Source: Epinephelus fuscoguttatus (Eukaryota > Chordata > Actinopteri > Perciformes > Serranidae). Taken from it: 64,000 bases of DNA. The stretch lies in contig NC_064754.1 of the NCBI RefSeq assembly GCF_011397635.1, positions 29,182,543-29,246,542 on the forward strand, in the 5' to 3' direction. Of this stretch, positions 1 through 12,400 are shown piece after piece. Positions within the stretch are counted from its first letter, which is position 1; each line of letters starts with the position of its first letter. The position numbers and the translations under genes were made by a program. The notes below the pieces were generated by a model. The model did no database searches. It was not told where the DNA came from and saw only the letters and a list, made by a program, of their open reading frames with translations.

Positions 1-292
1 GATAGCAAAGCGACACAGTGCATAAAATAAGCACAGTAGAAACATCAGACAGGTCGGACATTTGTGTTTGACTTTATATCTTTACAGTATCGTTACAGTG
101 ACCCTGAAAATGACGACAGAAATGATTGAGTTTGTCGATTTCATTTATCTTCGCAATTCAAAACAATTGCCAGTTGTTGAACTGGAGGTCGGTCTACACC
201 CTGTTGGAATGTTTTGCAGTGTATGTGAATGACATCAGTTGACAGGACATAAACATTGACCCAAGCTGTTGCCTAGCAGTGCATTTGAAATG

Positions 293-621
293 GTCTATAT
301 CAGTGGTTCCCAACTGGTGCAGCCACAGGGTCCAGATTTCTCCTTAGTCATTAGTTCAAGGTCCACACAGTTAAGTGTATTCAGTGTCATACTTGTGGTT
401 GGTCACGTCGTTGAGCTAGTTTGCTGTCTCTGTTAAGTAGCTGTCCATTAGTCACTCACTCTACAGCAGGAAACGGCGCTTAAAAATAAAAGCTTTGCGC
501 CAGAAATTAACTGTACTTCGAAATTAAGCGTGACTTATACAAACTTAACAGGTTCACGAGTCACTTGCAGTCCATTCAGAATGGACCCATGACCCACCAG
601 TTGGGAACCACTGGTCTATAT
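293..621. mobile_element. hAT-type MITE (301-613) with 8-bp target-site duplication
   Basis: The element begins CAGTGGTTCCCAACTGG at 301 and ends with the reverse complement, CCAGTTGGGAACCACTG, at 597-613. It is flanked by perfect 8-bp direct repeats GTCTATAT at 293-300 and 614-621. An 8-bp duplication and a CAGTGGTTC terminus are hallmarks of hAT elements. The 313-bp body has no useful ORF, so it is non-autonomous. It lies upstream of the first visible RNF exon, probably in an intron. Confidence 0.85.
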
Positions 622-703
622 GATAACACAAGCTGACTTTTGATAAATAACATGGATGATTTTAAAGTGAAAATAGACAATGTTTTGCTTTAACTTATCA
701 GTC

Positions 704-1003
704 TGAGGTAAATGATTGCACAATTTAATGGCTTAAGAATAAAGACACCATCTGTGTTTAGATTGGTTCCCTATCAGCCTCACTTTCACTGTGCAGTTCT
801 GTCTGCCAGCTGGTATGATCTCCTGGCAAAATGAAGGCTCGATTTGTAGCACAAAGGAAGTGCATCAACGATTGTGCAACCAAAACAGGAAGAGGATAGC
901 ACTTTTTTCTACCCAGTCATTATCAGTTGCTGTACCCAGTTATCAAAGAGTAGGCCTATCTGTGTAGGTCTTTTGCCGTTTCTATCCCCAGTAGCTGAAA
1001 TGG
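704..1003 (+). repeat. Dispersed repeat, copy 1
   Basis: About 300 bases resemble 2895-3185 in the same orientation. Shared blocks include GATTGGTTCC, CCTCACTTTCA, AAAATGAAGGCT and CACAAAGGAAGTG, in the same order and spacing but with many substitutions and small indels. No ORF or terminal structure is visible. It is an old interspersed repeat of unknown class. Confidence 0.7.
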
Positions 1004-1194
1004 GGGTCAGTGGAACGACAAAATGTAACTGTGGAAACTGAGGTAGTTGTCAAATTGCTTCAACTGAATAAACATGGAGAGGATACATCATGCAATAATT
1101 CACAAGAAAGAAGCAAAACCTTTCACCTTTTTGTCTTCCTGGTTAATCATCTTGCATAGGCCTACTTTCAGATTCATCTTCCGAACGCTTGCAG

Positions 1195-1223
1195 GGTCCC
1201 GACCCCCAGTTTGGGAACCACTG
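1195..1223. repeat. Solo hAT-like terminal repeat fragment
   Basis: The sequence around CCAGTTTGGGAACCACTG closely matches the right terminus of the hAT MITE at 301-613. No matching left end or target duplication is obvious nearby, so it is probably a truncated copy just upstream of the first visible RNF exon. Confidence 0.5.
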
Positions 1224-1286
1224 ACTTAAGCTGTTATGACAGTCACTTGTACCGTACAGATGTTGTTGTCTCTCTGCCTCTCGTAG

Positions 1287-4200
1287 GTTGAAACAACAGG
1301 GGACAAGGGAGCAGTTCAGCTACAATGAGGTATGTCACTGCAGCATATGTCACTATGGTTGAACATGTAACACCAGCTTCTGAGGCAGGTTATAAATACC
1401 ACCGTAGCATTTCACACCGCTCTACATCTTCAACTGTGAAACCTAACACCGCCCTTAATAGATGACCTTGACTTCATCCATGTGTCCTCATCTGCCCTCT
1501 GATTCAAAACCGTTCGTGAGGCCGCAGAGTGGGAAGGCCTGATATGGTGAGCAGGTAGCAGGGTGTCACAGTGTGGCGTGGGGACAGTTGTCGACAATGT
1601 TTTCAGCTTCGGGGAAGGTTGAGCTGCAGCTGTCTGTATTATCTATATAACTATTATTTTTTTTACCCCATGCAGCAAACAGAGGCGTACACACCACTCT
1701 TGCCATCAGATATTTTTAAGCCAGTCACATCAGGACATTGAATCCATCTGAAGTGTTTGTTTTACACTATAGATTTTCTGCCAGTGTAATAGTGCTGACA
1801 CATCATTCACATGACACAATATTTCTCTCCTCTTTTTACCAACTGTAGGTGGTGCTGAAGGGAGCAAGCAAGAAATTGAGCCTTCTAGGAGTAAGTCATT
1901 CTCTCTGCAAAAACCTTTACACGATATTTGGTCTCAACATATGTCGTTATGATCTGTGTGAGCTGCGCACACGTCATATTGCCCACCCTGCTTCCGTGCC
2001 AGCTCTGATGACCCATTATGAGCTGGGAGGGTTCGGCTGGTTAACTCAATCAATCTCTCCTCTCAGATGTGATTAACATGCTGCACACACTCAGAGGAGA
2101 TGTCCTCAAAAGATCTTGTATTTCAAATGCAGCCCTTTAAACAAAATGTCAGTGTGGCTGCTTGGCTCTGCGCTTGTAGCAGAATTTAGGACTCCAGGAA
2201 TAACTGCACTCATTCAAAATGCATTATGAAAAGATCTCTTCTCTGTCTCTTGTGATTCCTGAAAAGATTGCTTTTCCAAGTTCTTTCTTTTTTCTCCCCC
2301 AAGGCTGCGGTGGTTAGGGGTCATTTTCGTTTTCAATTTAAAGTCTCAATCTCCGTCTTTGTTCAAGGGAAGGTTGAAATAGTCCTGTTACTAGGAAACG
2401 TAAAGTAAAAGCATTATTTCAAACGCACAAGCTTATACTTGTGTTAGGCTGAAAATCTAGGTCAGATTAAATTAATTCACTGCTCAAATTTATCTCATTT
2501 ACAAATGGCAGTGTTCTTGGCTGTGATGAGATACAGGCCTACTGTTGAATAGAGATGGAGGAAAAAAAATTAAACACATGTAAACTAACCTTGCCTCTAT
2601 TTTTGTTCTTGCAGCAAACCTGTGCGGTGTGTCTGGAAGAATTCAGGACCAGAGATGAACTGGGAGTGTGCCCGTGCTCACATGCATTTCACAAGAAGTG
2701 AGTGTTATTAAACTGGAAATTGTAGACAAGCAGCTATAAACATACTTGACTCAAGTTTGGGAAATACGCTTATTCGCTTTCTGGCCGAGAGTTAGATGAG
2801 AAAGAAAGATGCCATTCTCATATCTGTATGACAGTGAAGCTCCAGCCAGTAAATCAAATTTAAAATAAAGTTTTATGCTTGAACGTATTATTATGAAGTA
2901 AATGTTGCTTGCACAGTGTAATGGCTGTAGAGTAATGACACCAGCAGTTTTCAGATTGGTTCCTTATAAACCTCACTTTCATTATGCAATCCTGTCTGCA
3001 ACCAGTTATGATCTCAGGAAAATGAAGGCTTGATTCATGGCACAAAGGAAGTGTGTCAACCATTATGAAAACAGAGAAAGGATAGTGCTTTTGTTTTCTG
3101 TGGTAGTTATCGGTGGCTATCCCCAGATACCAAAGAGTATGAGTGTAAGGTCTTTGCAGTTACTAATAGCAGCTTAAATAGCAGGAGTGGAACACCCGAA
3201 GTAAATGTGGATACTGTGGTAGCTGCGAGGCTCTGACGAAAACGGAAAGTGATTTGGTTGTTTTTGTGAAAGCCAATAATAATACCACCTGAAAAATGCT
3301 AGGGGACAAAAAGTCTTACTACTTTAATGATTAGCTTAGCTTAGCATAAAGACTGGACAAGGCAAAACAGCTAGCCTCCCTGAAGCCTTCACTGGTTGCC
3401 TGGCAACCTCACAGTGACAAGACTCCAAGAAATGGCTCAGCACATAACCCTAGCCCCTGTAAACCCATAACTTGTCAATTTACACCTATGAATTTTCAGG
3501 ACTAAACAAATGGTCAAACTGCACTTGTATAGCGCCTCTCTAGTCATCTGACCACTCAGTGCTTTTTACACTACGAGTCACATTCACCCATTCACACACA
3601 CATTCACACACTGGCGGCCAAGGCTACCATACAAGGTGCCACCTGCTTCTCGGTTTTGAACACACTCACACACTGATGGAATAGCCATCAGGAGCAGTTT
3701 GGGGTTCAGTATCTTGCTCAAGGGTACTTCGACATGTAGGTTGGAGGAGCCGGGGATCGAACCACTGATCTTTCAATTAGTGGACGACCCGCTCTACCTC
3801 TGAGCCCTAGCAAGGTATAATATGTTATTAGTGAGCTTTAGAGATGCTGGTAGGTGGATTTTGTCAAGAGGCAACCTCCGAGGCTGAAAAATGAAGCCAA
3901 TGCGCAAGTGCCAAAAACTGTAGTTAACTAAATGGCCACTTGAGGCAGACTCCAAAATAATCAATCCCCACAGACCTCCATGTTAAAAGCAGAAATAAAT
4001 ATGTTTACAGCCTGGTACAAGAAACAGTTTTGGTCTTGAGGCCACTAACAATAGTGTTCTCGGTTTTTTTAGTCAGATGCACCCATCACTCTTCCACAGC
4101 TCCAAATATGGTCACTTCTGGCTCCAGAATAACCAAGATAGCCACGGCCAAAATGCTGAACTCAAGGCTTTAAAACGGCATCAACAAACCATGGGGTGAT

Positions 4201-4802
4201 GTCACAGTAGCTACATCTATTATTTAGCTAAGCTAGCTGTTGGCTGCATCGATAGCTTGACGTACACACTTGAGAGTGGTATCAATAGTCATAGTGGGGC
4301 GAAAAGTGGGACTGATTACACAGGGCCCCAGCTGAAAAGGGCCCTCAACAAGCCTGGAATGAAATGTTTGGTTTTGTTTGCTATTTTCTTTCTAAGCAAT
4401 TAATGCCATAACTAAATGAAAATTGGCTGAATAAATTGTTAAAAAGACTAAAATTTGTATAAAAAAAATAGTGGAAGCTCTCTGAGGCCCTGCTCATCCC
4501 TTAAAAGTGCATAATGGTTTAGTCCGCCCCTGCACTAGGATTCGTCTCAAAATGCAGCTAGAGTTTATCAAAAGTCAAAAGTTGCATGAGGGAGACATGG
4601 ATCAAAAGAGTAAGGGCAGGGGGGGCCACAGAGACTGCTGATGCTTGGGGCCCAGAATTTGGTGCTATGCATTTATGGGAAAAAAGCGGATAGGTGTATT
4701 TCCCAAAATGTCTTACTACTCCTTTATGCTGAATGGGACAAAGCAGTATTTTTTTTTATCTTAATAAAAAAAGAACCAATAACTGTAAAAAAAAAAAACA
4801 AT

Positions 4803-4877
<75 letters not shown>

Positions 4878-5361
4878 CGTTACATGAACAAGCGTAAAGT
4901 AAAATGTAGTGGAAAAGATCTTCATTGCTAACTTAATTGCAGAAAATATGGATTTAGTGATGGGATAAAAAGCTGAGCTGCATTTTCTAGCTCTATTTGA
5001 AGGTTTAAAAAGTGTACCTCAGTATTATGTCATTGATTTTTCCTTCTAGTCCCATACTAAAATAAAAACATGAAAGCAAAACCCAACAAGCTACCAGACT
5101 TCACACTCTCATGTTGGACTAAACCACCAAAACATTAGTTATGGGTTCCCCTGTGATTCACACTATAAAAATGCAAGTTGCTCCTGGTAAACTAGATTCT
5201 GTTGTCATTATTTAAACTGTTACTGATTCTGTCCTGTCAGGTGCCTGCTTAAGTGGCTGGAGATCCGCAGCGTGTGCCCCATGTGTAACAAACCCATCCT
5301 CCGGCTCCACACAGACGCTCCCCAGGGTGCCGAGGGGCCAATGGATCCAGAGGAGGTGTGA
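1287..5361 (+). CDS. rnf122-like: RNF24/RNF122-family RING-H2 E3 ubiquitin ligase, 3' part of gene (last four coding exons)
   Basis: Four exons are seen: 1287-1329, 1849-1890, 2615-2697 and 5241-5361 (stop TGA 5359-5361). All have AG/GT borders and compatible phases and encode the last 95 residues. The RING-H2 pattern is complete: C-x2-C-x14-C-x-H-x2-H-x2-C-x10-C-x2-C, beginning [10 protein letters not shown] and ending CPMCNKP. The exon layout (a short LKQQ...SYNE exon, then VVLKG...SLLG, then RING) matches my knowledge of RNF122 and RNF24. Those proteins are about 150 aa with one N-terminal membrane segment and act as membrane-anchored E3 ligases. The membrane-spanning exon was not found in 1-1286 and probably lies left of the window. 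The fit is slightly closer to RNF122 ([22 protein letters not shown]) than to RNF24, but the C-terminus is unlike either. It may be a separate paralogue. The gene converges on pdcd11. Confidence 0.85.
2755..2850 (+). repeat. Dispersed repeat related to the foldback arm at 42935-43041
   Basis: The stretch containing GGGAAATACGCTTATTCGC and GAGAGTTAGATGAGAA matches the right arm of the foldback at 42972-43041 read on the reverse strand. It lies in an RNF intron. It appears to be one end of a multi-copy foldback family. Confidence 0.55.
2895..3185 (+). repeat. Dispersed repeat, copy 2
   Basis: This is the second, diverged, same-strand copy of the 704-1003 repeat, inside the intron between the third and fourth visible RNF exons. 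Together the two copies show a repeat family rather than unique intron sequence. Confidence 0.7.
3521..3806 (-). mobile_element. tRNA-derived SINE-like element
   Basis: On the minus strand the element opens with a tRNA-like head. The A-box-like GGCTCAGAGGTAGAGC is at 3791-3806 and the B-box-like GGTTCGATCCCC at 3752-3763. A body then runs to GGCGCTATACAAGTGC at 3521. The spacing is that of a pol III internal promoter, but the cloverleaf does not look intact. From general knowledge, this sequence type, with its plus-strand start CTTGTATAGCGCC, is very abundant in teleosts. It lies in the last RNF intron. Confidence 0.65.
3860..4270. repeat. Teleost-type dispersed repeat remnant
   Basis: Phrases such as CCAAAATGCTGAACTCAAGG and GGGTGATGTCACAGTAG match a repeat I recognise as widespread in fish genomes. 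Ends are not defined and no ORF is visible. The rest of this intron (4271-5240) shows no gene beyond the A/TA tract. Confidence 0.4.
4786..4872. repeat. Poly-A and (TA)n low-complexity tract
   Basis: Runs of A pass into about 55 bases of TA dinucleotides with two interruptions. It is purely low complexity and produces a meaningless Lys/Ile/Tyr reading frame. Confidence 0.95.
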
Positions 5362-6135
5362 GGGAGCTGGACAAGAGGAAACCGGACTCCCCTTACAGAA
5401 AACACACACATTAAATACACTAGGGATGATGGACAGCGGTCATCTTAAAGACATCTCACAGGAAATGTTGATAATGATCCCAAGTGGCCGCCCTGCTGCT
5501 GACCTATGAGCAATATGCCTCGATGGGAATTGGATACTGACAGCACCAAAACGATTTGGTCAGATGAGTCAGGGAGTGGGTGGATGAATAGGATCTTTTC
5601 ATACAAAAAATGCTCCTAGTTCTACTTCCATATTGCACTGTTCACCAAAAAAGAAAAACATGACAGGAAAAGGAGCCACATTAGAGAGCAGGATATCATT
5701 GCCACTGTCACTGGACGACTAGTGCAGCACTGCCAGAGACAAACACTACAGGCATTGAGCAGGACATCAGAGTACAGGATCAGTATGGATACCTCTAATA
5801 TCTCAGGGGTGTTACCAATACAGCCAGCACAAACCATGTCAGTCACCCTATAACCCTGTGCCACACATGCATCTTCAATACTGCCAATGTAGGTGAAATG
5901 CTCCAGCAGTCAGAGGTAGCCACCACCTCCGTCTGAAACCAAGACCAGCGGGATTACAACCATGACGATTTAAGTAGACAATATTGTTACCGATTGTGTC
6001 CCATGCCCTTTCCTTTTAAAAAGAGACTGATAGAAAACTAGTCTTGCCTGTATGTATTGTACGTAAACATGTCCCTATATATTGTTATTTTGTATTTGTT
6101 GCTTTTAAATAAAACGTCACGTAATGTATTGTAAT
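5362..6135 (+). other. 3' UTR of the RNF gene with poly(A) signal
   Basis: Sequence following the TGA stop has no further coding exon and ends at a canonical AATAAA at 6108-6113, with cleavage expected around 6125-6135. The poly(A) signal of the opposing pdcd11 gene begins only 31 bases beyond. Confidence 0.7.
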
Positions 6136-6144
6136 TGTGTTGGA

Positions 6145-6150
6145 TTTATT
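6145..6150 (-). terminator. pdcd11 poly(A) signal AATAAA
   Basis: On the minus strand AATAAA lies about 327 bases past the pdcd11 stop codon and is the only canonical signal I see before the RNF 3' end. It makes the two transcripts abut or slightly overlap. Confidence 0.6.
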
Positions 6151-6476
6151 GAAAGGCTGGCTCCCACACAAGTGTGAAGAGATTTCATGAATCCATTTGA
6201 ATAATAGTCACAACATTAATTATTCTCTTCAGAGCTTGTTCTCATACAAAACTGACTAAAATGAAATGTTAAACACCAGACTGTTTTTAACATTTATAAA
6301 TGGCTACAACCTACTTTACAAAGGTTTGACTTTCAGGTTCAGAGGTCCCCAGTCCACGGCAATGACAAAGCTTAATTACAAACTTGTTCCTGAACAGATG
6401 TGAGGCTCAGACCAGGTTCAGCACACTGCAGTCCACACACACACACAATATGTGTATTATCGTGTGTATTTGGTCA

Positions 6477-9400
6477 TTAGTTGGCAGCCTTGGTGCCTTT
6501 AGCTTCCACAAACTCCATGGCCTTCTCTTTGACTGCCTGGATGCTCTGCGGGGTGCCGTGCTTCTTCTCGTACTCCAGGTAGCGCTTGAAGAAGAACTTG
6601 ATCTTTTTCACTGACACACTCAGGTGGATCACACGATCAAAGAGCGCCCTGCAGGAAACAGGAAGATGGAGGACTCCATGAAGCACTCATTATGTGTCAT
6701 CAGTAAACAGGTCTTTGTGCACTTTACCAGCTCACTAACATCTGGTTCTCTCATGTAAACCATTATAGAGTGAGTTTGGAATTCTTCAACCTGGACCCTA
6801 TTTTTGACAGGTGTCTTTTGTGTCTGAGTGACTAATGGGAACAACAATTTTCAAAACTGGTCCAGTAATATCATTTTTGTTCACCCATAAACAGCTCTGA
6901 ATTTGCTTTTGCCAAACCCACCAGACTCCATTTAAATAAACAGTCATTTTATGATCGTTAGACAGTCTTCATTCAAAGTTGACAGAAATAAAATAAAACT
7001 CATTTTAGAACTATAGAGACCAAAACTAAGTTGTTTTTACTGTTCCAGCAATGACCAACTCTGGTTTGGTTTAAATAGACCCTTAATTCATTTCACATTT
7101 AGGTGTGAAAATATGCTGGCTCTATACATGCTAAAATTACTGTTTCTTTAAATGGAGTCTGGTGGGTTTGGTGATGGCGACTTCAAGGGTGTTTCTGACT
7201 ATATATATCTTACTCTTTAACAAAAAAGGTCCGTCTCCAAAGGGATCTGCTCCATAAACTGTCAGAATAATAATCTGCCAGCTGCAGTGGTCTCACTCAG
7301 CACAAAATTGTTGTTCCCATTAGTCACTTAGACCCAAAAACATGCAAAAAAATGAATAAATTAAAGTTGAAAATACCAAACTTACCCCTCGAGGCTAAAG
7401 ATAATATAGGATTGCATATTTTATCAGGTATGTTTAGGTATTTATGAGCAGAAAAGCTACAAAGAATGAAACAAGTGTGTCAGAAGTGACAATGGAGAGT
7501 CAGAAAGCAAAGCAAGAGGTTCTGCCCACCTGACTTCCTTCTGCGATCCGTGTTTGACCATGAGGTCGATGAAGACGGACCACAGGTCTGTACGTTTCGG
7601 GTAGCTCGTCAGCACTTTGTCTAACATGGCGCGACCTTTCTCTGAATCACCATAACGGAACTCCAGCTGAGCGTACTTGGCGATCACATCCACGCCTGCG
7701 AGGAAGCATGACAATACATAAAGGTTAAAACCTGTGGAGATGCACAGCTGGGACGGGGGAACAGAATCTGAATGGTGACACACACACTGCACTCTGACAT
7801 GGACCACACAGCAAAAGGGATGAGAACCCTGTGGTTTTTAGTCCACAAATATAAACATACATCAACTGTTATAAGACATTACATCTTCAGTGTTTGGATG
7901 GGCCATCTTACTTTCTTTGGAGGGCAGACTCTTCAGCGCCCTCTGCAGAAGAACACTGGCAGCGTCACTCTGACCCTGCTGGAGCAGGAAGGTCCCGTAG
8001 CTCAGCCACACTGCCTTATTCTGACGGAAACGCTTCACCATCGTCTTATACAGGCCCTCCGCCTCCTGGATGCAACATAACACAGAGCAGATAGCACACA
8101 CAGGCAGAGCCCCATGCAGATGTTAGTGACTAAAGAACACAGTATTTCAGTATCGGTCTCAACAAATACACTGAGCAGATCGTACCTTGATCTTGTCAGA
8201 CTTTGCGTAGATGTCAGCCAGCTGCTGGTACACAGGCATGGGCTCACAGAACTGCAGCGCCCGCTCAAACACTTTCTTCAGGCTCTCCTCTGTGCCGTAC
8301 ATGTTCTCCAGGTTCAGCAGGGCCACCCACACATTCAGCTTCTCCTGCTCTTCCCTGGAGAGAAGAAACAGGACAAGTTTAAAACAAAATACAATCGTCT
8401 CTGGTTACAATGTGTCTTCATCTATCAACAAAGATATATGTAAAGAAAGTGAGACTTTTCCTGAGTACAGCCAAGTTAATTTTAGCCAGTTTAATTTATT
8501 GATGTTTTGTGCATCTTTCTGCTTCCTTTTGTTGGTCTTTCTTTAAAATTGAATGTAATATCTTTATTGCACACACTTAAAATGCTAAAAAATATATTTA
8601 TCTATAATTCAGTCACCTGAAGGAGATGGTTTTGAGGGCCCTCTCGGCCACAGCGCGGGCCTGCTCGATCTGTGTGGCCTGCAGATGGTGAGCCATGTAC
8701 TGGAGCCAGAGCAGTGAGCTGTTGGGCGAAGCGAGAAGCAGGCGCTCGAAGGCGGCTGCGTCCTGGGGCCGCAGGCTCGGATCCATCAGCTCAGTCTCCC
8801 GCTGCACCAGGGCCTTCTCCGCTGCCTTCTTCTCCTGCTCGACCTCATGACGAGACTTCTTCTGGGGCTGGTGGAGGAGAGCGGTGCAGCCGAGGCAAAA
8901 GACAGGAAGGAAGATGAGTTTGATGGTAGAAAATGTTTTGATACAGAGGAGGCAGCAGGAAGAAGTCCTAAATTACGCATAGAGATTATCTATAAACTGC
9001 ATGCAGAAAGCTGTATTCCTTAAATAATCCTAAAATTATACGTGCATATTTACGGTCAGCGCACCTTGCTGCTTCCCTCTTGGTCCTCTCCATCACTGGA
9101 GTCGCCCTCCTCCACTGCAGAGGCAGGCTTCAGGGAGCTCAGTCCCACATCCCAGGAGAAACCTGCTGCCACCTGCAGTCTGGATGGACCTGCTGAGCTG
9201 TGCGTCACCTGGTGGAAGCGAGGCGGAGGACATTCACTTTTCAGGGTCTGGATAATGATATTACTGTACCACATCTATGGAGATTTGTATGAACATAAAG
9301 ACACAAATACTTTTGAAATTGGTGCTACATGACCACAGAAAACAGAGAAAAATGTCTGCGGCATTTGCTTTTGTTCAAGTGGTAGTAAACCTACAACTAC

Positions 9401-12400
9401 CAGAATGCACTGCACCACACCAGACCAATAAACATTTCAGGTGGGGGGTTGATAATGCGAGCTGCTCTATCTAAAAACAATACGGCAGCCAGCAGGGAAC
9501 AAAAAGTCTTGAATTAAACAGTAAGCTATAGTATGTTTCTGTTTTTTCAGCCTTAATTTTCACACTTCCTGTTCACAAATTCTCATATTACAACCAAACA
9601 GTACACTAAAATATGTTTATGAAGACATTTTAGGTGAGAAATCGCCGATACAGTACAAGAATCTTGGTTTATATTTAATAAGCACTGCCTACTTTTACTG
9701 TTTGATATGAGTTTGGTTTGAGTTTGAGTTTGAGAGAGAGGGGTGGGTCTCTCTCTTGATCTGCTTCTATACTCTTTTCGTCGGTGGTGGTGGGCATACA
9801 AAAATGCATAAATGCAATCTGCAGATTGAGCCACAGCCCTAGAGCCAGCAAAAATACACCGGATGACGCATTGTGGATTTTCGCTGGCAAATACGCAGAG
9901 AGATCTGGGGGCTGGTGAGATGGAGGCAAGTTTACCACAGCTCATCAACACATACTACCCACAGTGTTATGATGTAAAGCTGGTTGAAAGTCAGCAAAAT
10001 ATCCCTTTAGTAATACTGAGCAGCGGTGTTTTCGCTTACTTTTACAGAATCAGACGTGGGTTTGTCTTCATCTTCCTTATCCTCCTCTTCTCTGAAGAAC
10101 ACCTCCACGCCGCTGTCATTGCCATCACTCTTCACTTTCTTTGTCTTCTTCTTCTTCTTTGGGACCTGGGACTCTGCCTGTTTCTGGCAAATGAATCTGC
10201 AGTAAATACTACCATCATGGATTAAATAAACACATACACATAAGTGCTTCAGTGACCATCTGGCCGCGAGTAAAGCTGCAGAGTATGCAGAGAGTTTTAA
10301 CCCGAGGCAAAGATCAATGCAGCATTTATTACTGTCAGGCCAAAGGATAATGAATGAGTGATAACTGAAGATGGCATTGATCTATGTGGAAGTGCTTCTC
10401 CTATACTGAGTGCTGTTCACCTCCAGGACCTCAGCACACTTGAAAGGCTGAGCAAGTGAGTCATCTACAATGTGTTTACTGTTAAATGTTAAAAGCAGGA
10501 ATAAGGGAGAGTTTGATGTGAGAGTGAGAGGGCTGATTGTCACCTGTTTGCTCTCAGACAGTGTGCGTTTCCTCTTAGTGTCGTAGTCCTTCTTCTCCTC
10601 TCCGATCAGACGCAGCGGCAGGCCGAGAGACTCTGGAAGGACGTCTGGCTTCCCAGTGTCCACCGGGAGCAGAGAGAGGTTGACCAGCTCCTCCTCTTTG
10701 TCAATACTGAGGACGAGAATAGAAAGAGCTGCAGAGTGAAAATGACGCGATGACAGCATTGATTCTATAAATGGCTGTTACCAAAAGCTGCGCAGGGCGA
10801 GATATGTAAAGACACACCCTCAGCAGTGCAGCGTTAGATTCTTCCTGTTTGTCCAAATCGATTTCTGATCTCCAGCATGATGTCTTATTCCTGTCTTTAT
10901 TCTATTTTTAAACACTCTAGTACCAAAGAACAGACATCTGTGTGCTTTTTTTTACCTGAGGATCTTGGTGGTGAGCAGGGTGTTGGGGGTCAGGTGCTCA
11001 GAGAGGACCTTGTGGTTACCAACAAAGTACTTGGTTGACTCTTGAAGTTGAGCTCTTCCTGTGATGCTACTTGACAACCTGGAAGACAAATATGTGAAAT
11101 AAGGATGATAATTAATGATATAACTACCCTGAAACTACATTTCCAGAAAAAAAATATGGAGCATATTGTTTCTTTTTAGAAGTTCATAAGTGTAAATATG
11201 ATTGTACTATCTGTCCAGTCTGATGCCAAAGAAAGTTAAAGAGAAGATTCACAACATTTTATCAGTGTCCAATCAGTGTTGATGGTTAATGTAGTTGGTT
11301 GAAGCAATACATTTCTCAGTGCGTACTGTGACGGAGAAAGCAGAGTTTGCAGCTGCAAAATCTGCTTTCTCTCCGCAGCCAGCACCATCATTCGATGAGA
11401 CAGTGACAAAGTTGACTGGAGGAAGAACTTGATTTCGTCTCTGGGTAGCAAAGGAGGTGTGCTCTGGATGCCACTCACAAACAGAACCTCCTTGTTCTCA
11501 TGGCAAACTAGCTGAATTTCCAACTGTGAAAATGGCATCCTAAATATGAGTGCGGAGGATGTTATGGATGAGGATATTTTTTACAGTGTTCTCGCTGACT
11601 TGGATATTCAGCCGCATTTATTTGAGCCAGAGTGTATGGCTGAAAAAAATGCAGCAGAGAGCGGGACCCTTTGTTCAAATTGGCCTCTAATGCTAACAGA
11701 AACTTTTGAAAATTTAGCATGGGCAGCTTTTTTATGATGCCGCCACAGATGACAACCCCAAGAGAGGCTGACTACATCAATACTGATTGGACATCCACAT
11801 AAAAGGTGGTGAAAGTTCAGCGTTGGGTGAATTACTCAGTTACCTGACGAAGACTCCCTGCTCTCCCACAGACTTGACGTAGCCTCTGATGATCTGGCCT
11901 GCCTTCAGTTTGTCTATAGACGAAACTTCTAGGTCTTTCACAGGTTTGGTCTGCTGTGGGTTCAGCCTGGAAAACAAAGTTACAGTCAACCGCATGTTAT
12001 AATATGATACGTGTCTGTATCTCTTATACAAAGTCACAAATCCAACTAAATCTGCTCATACCTTGATGGACGAAGAGACAACTGCCACTTGCCATTTTCA
12101 TCCCCAAGAACGAAACACCTGAGGCAAAGGAGGAGGCAGAAGAATAAAGTTCACACTTTAAGAAAATCAAATTAAGTTTTGGAGGCTGACAGTGGTACTA
12201 AACATATTTAAGTTGTTGCCTGTGATAGCTGATTTTAGGTTCACACAGAAAAAATAGATGTTAACCACAATTTGCAACTGAAATAAAACGTCACAAGGCA
12301 AAAACTGACCTGATAGATCAGTGTAACAAATGCACATATTTAAAAAGGCATTTCAGCCATAAGCTGCTACTTCATCTACTGACCTGAGCAGCTGCTCTTT

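Noticed and set aside
1-1286. The missing membrane-spanning RNF exon
   Set aside because: Looked for the LPLNIYMVIFG-type segment and found nothing convincing; it is probably left of the window.
3746-3806. A functional tRNA gene on the minus strand
   Set aside because: A- and B-box-like motifs are present, but arm pairing looks degraded and the sequence runs on into a repeat body, so it was called SINE-like.
4641-4877. 78-codon frame ending in Lys/Ile/Tyr runs
   Set aside because: Translation of poly-A and (TA)n sequence.
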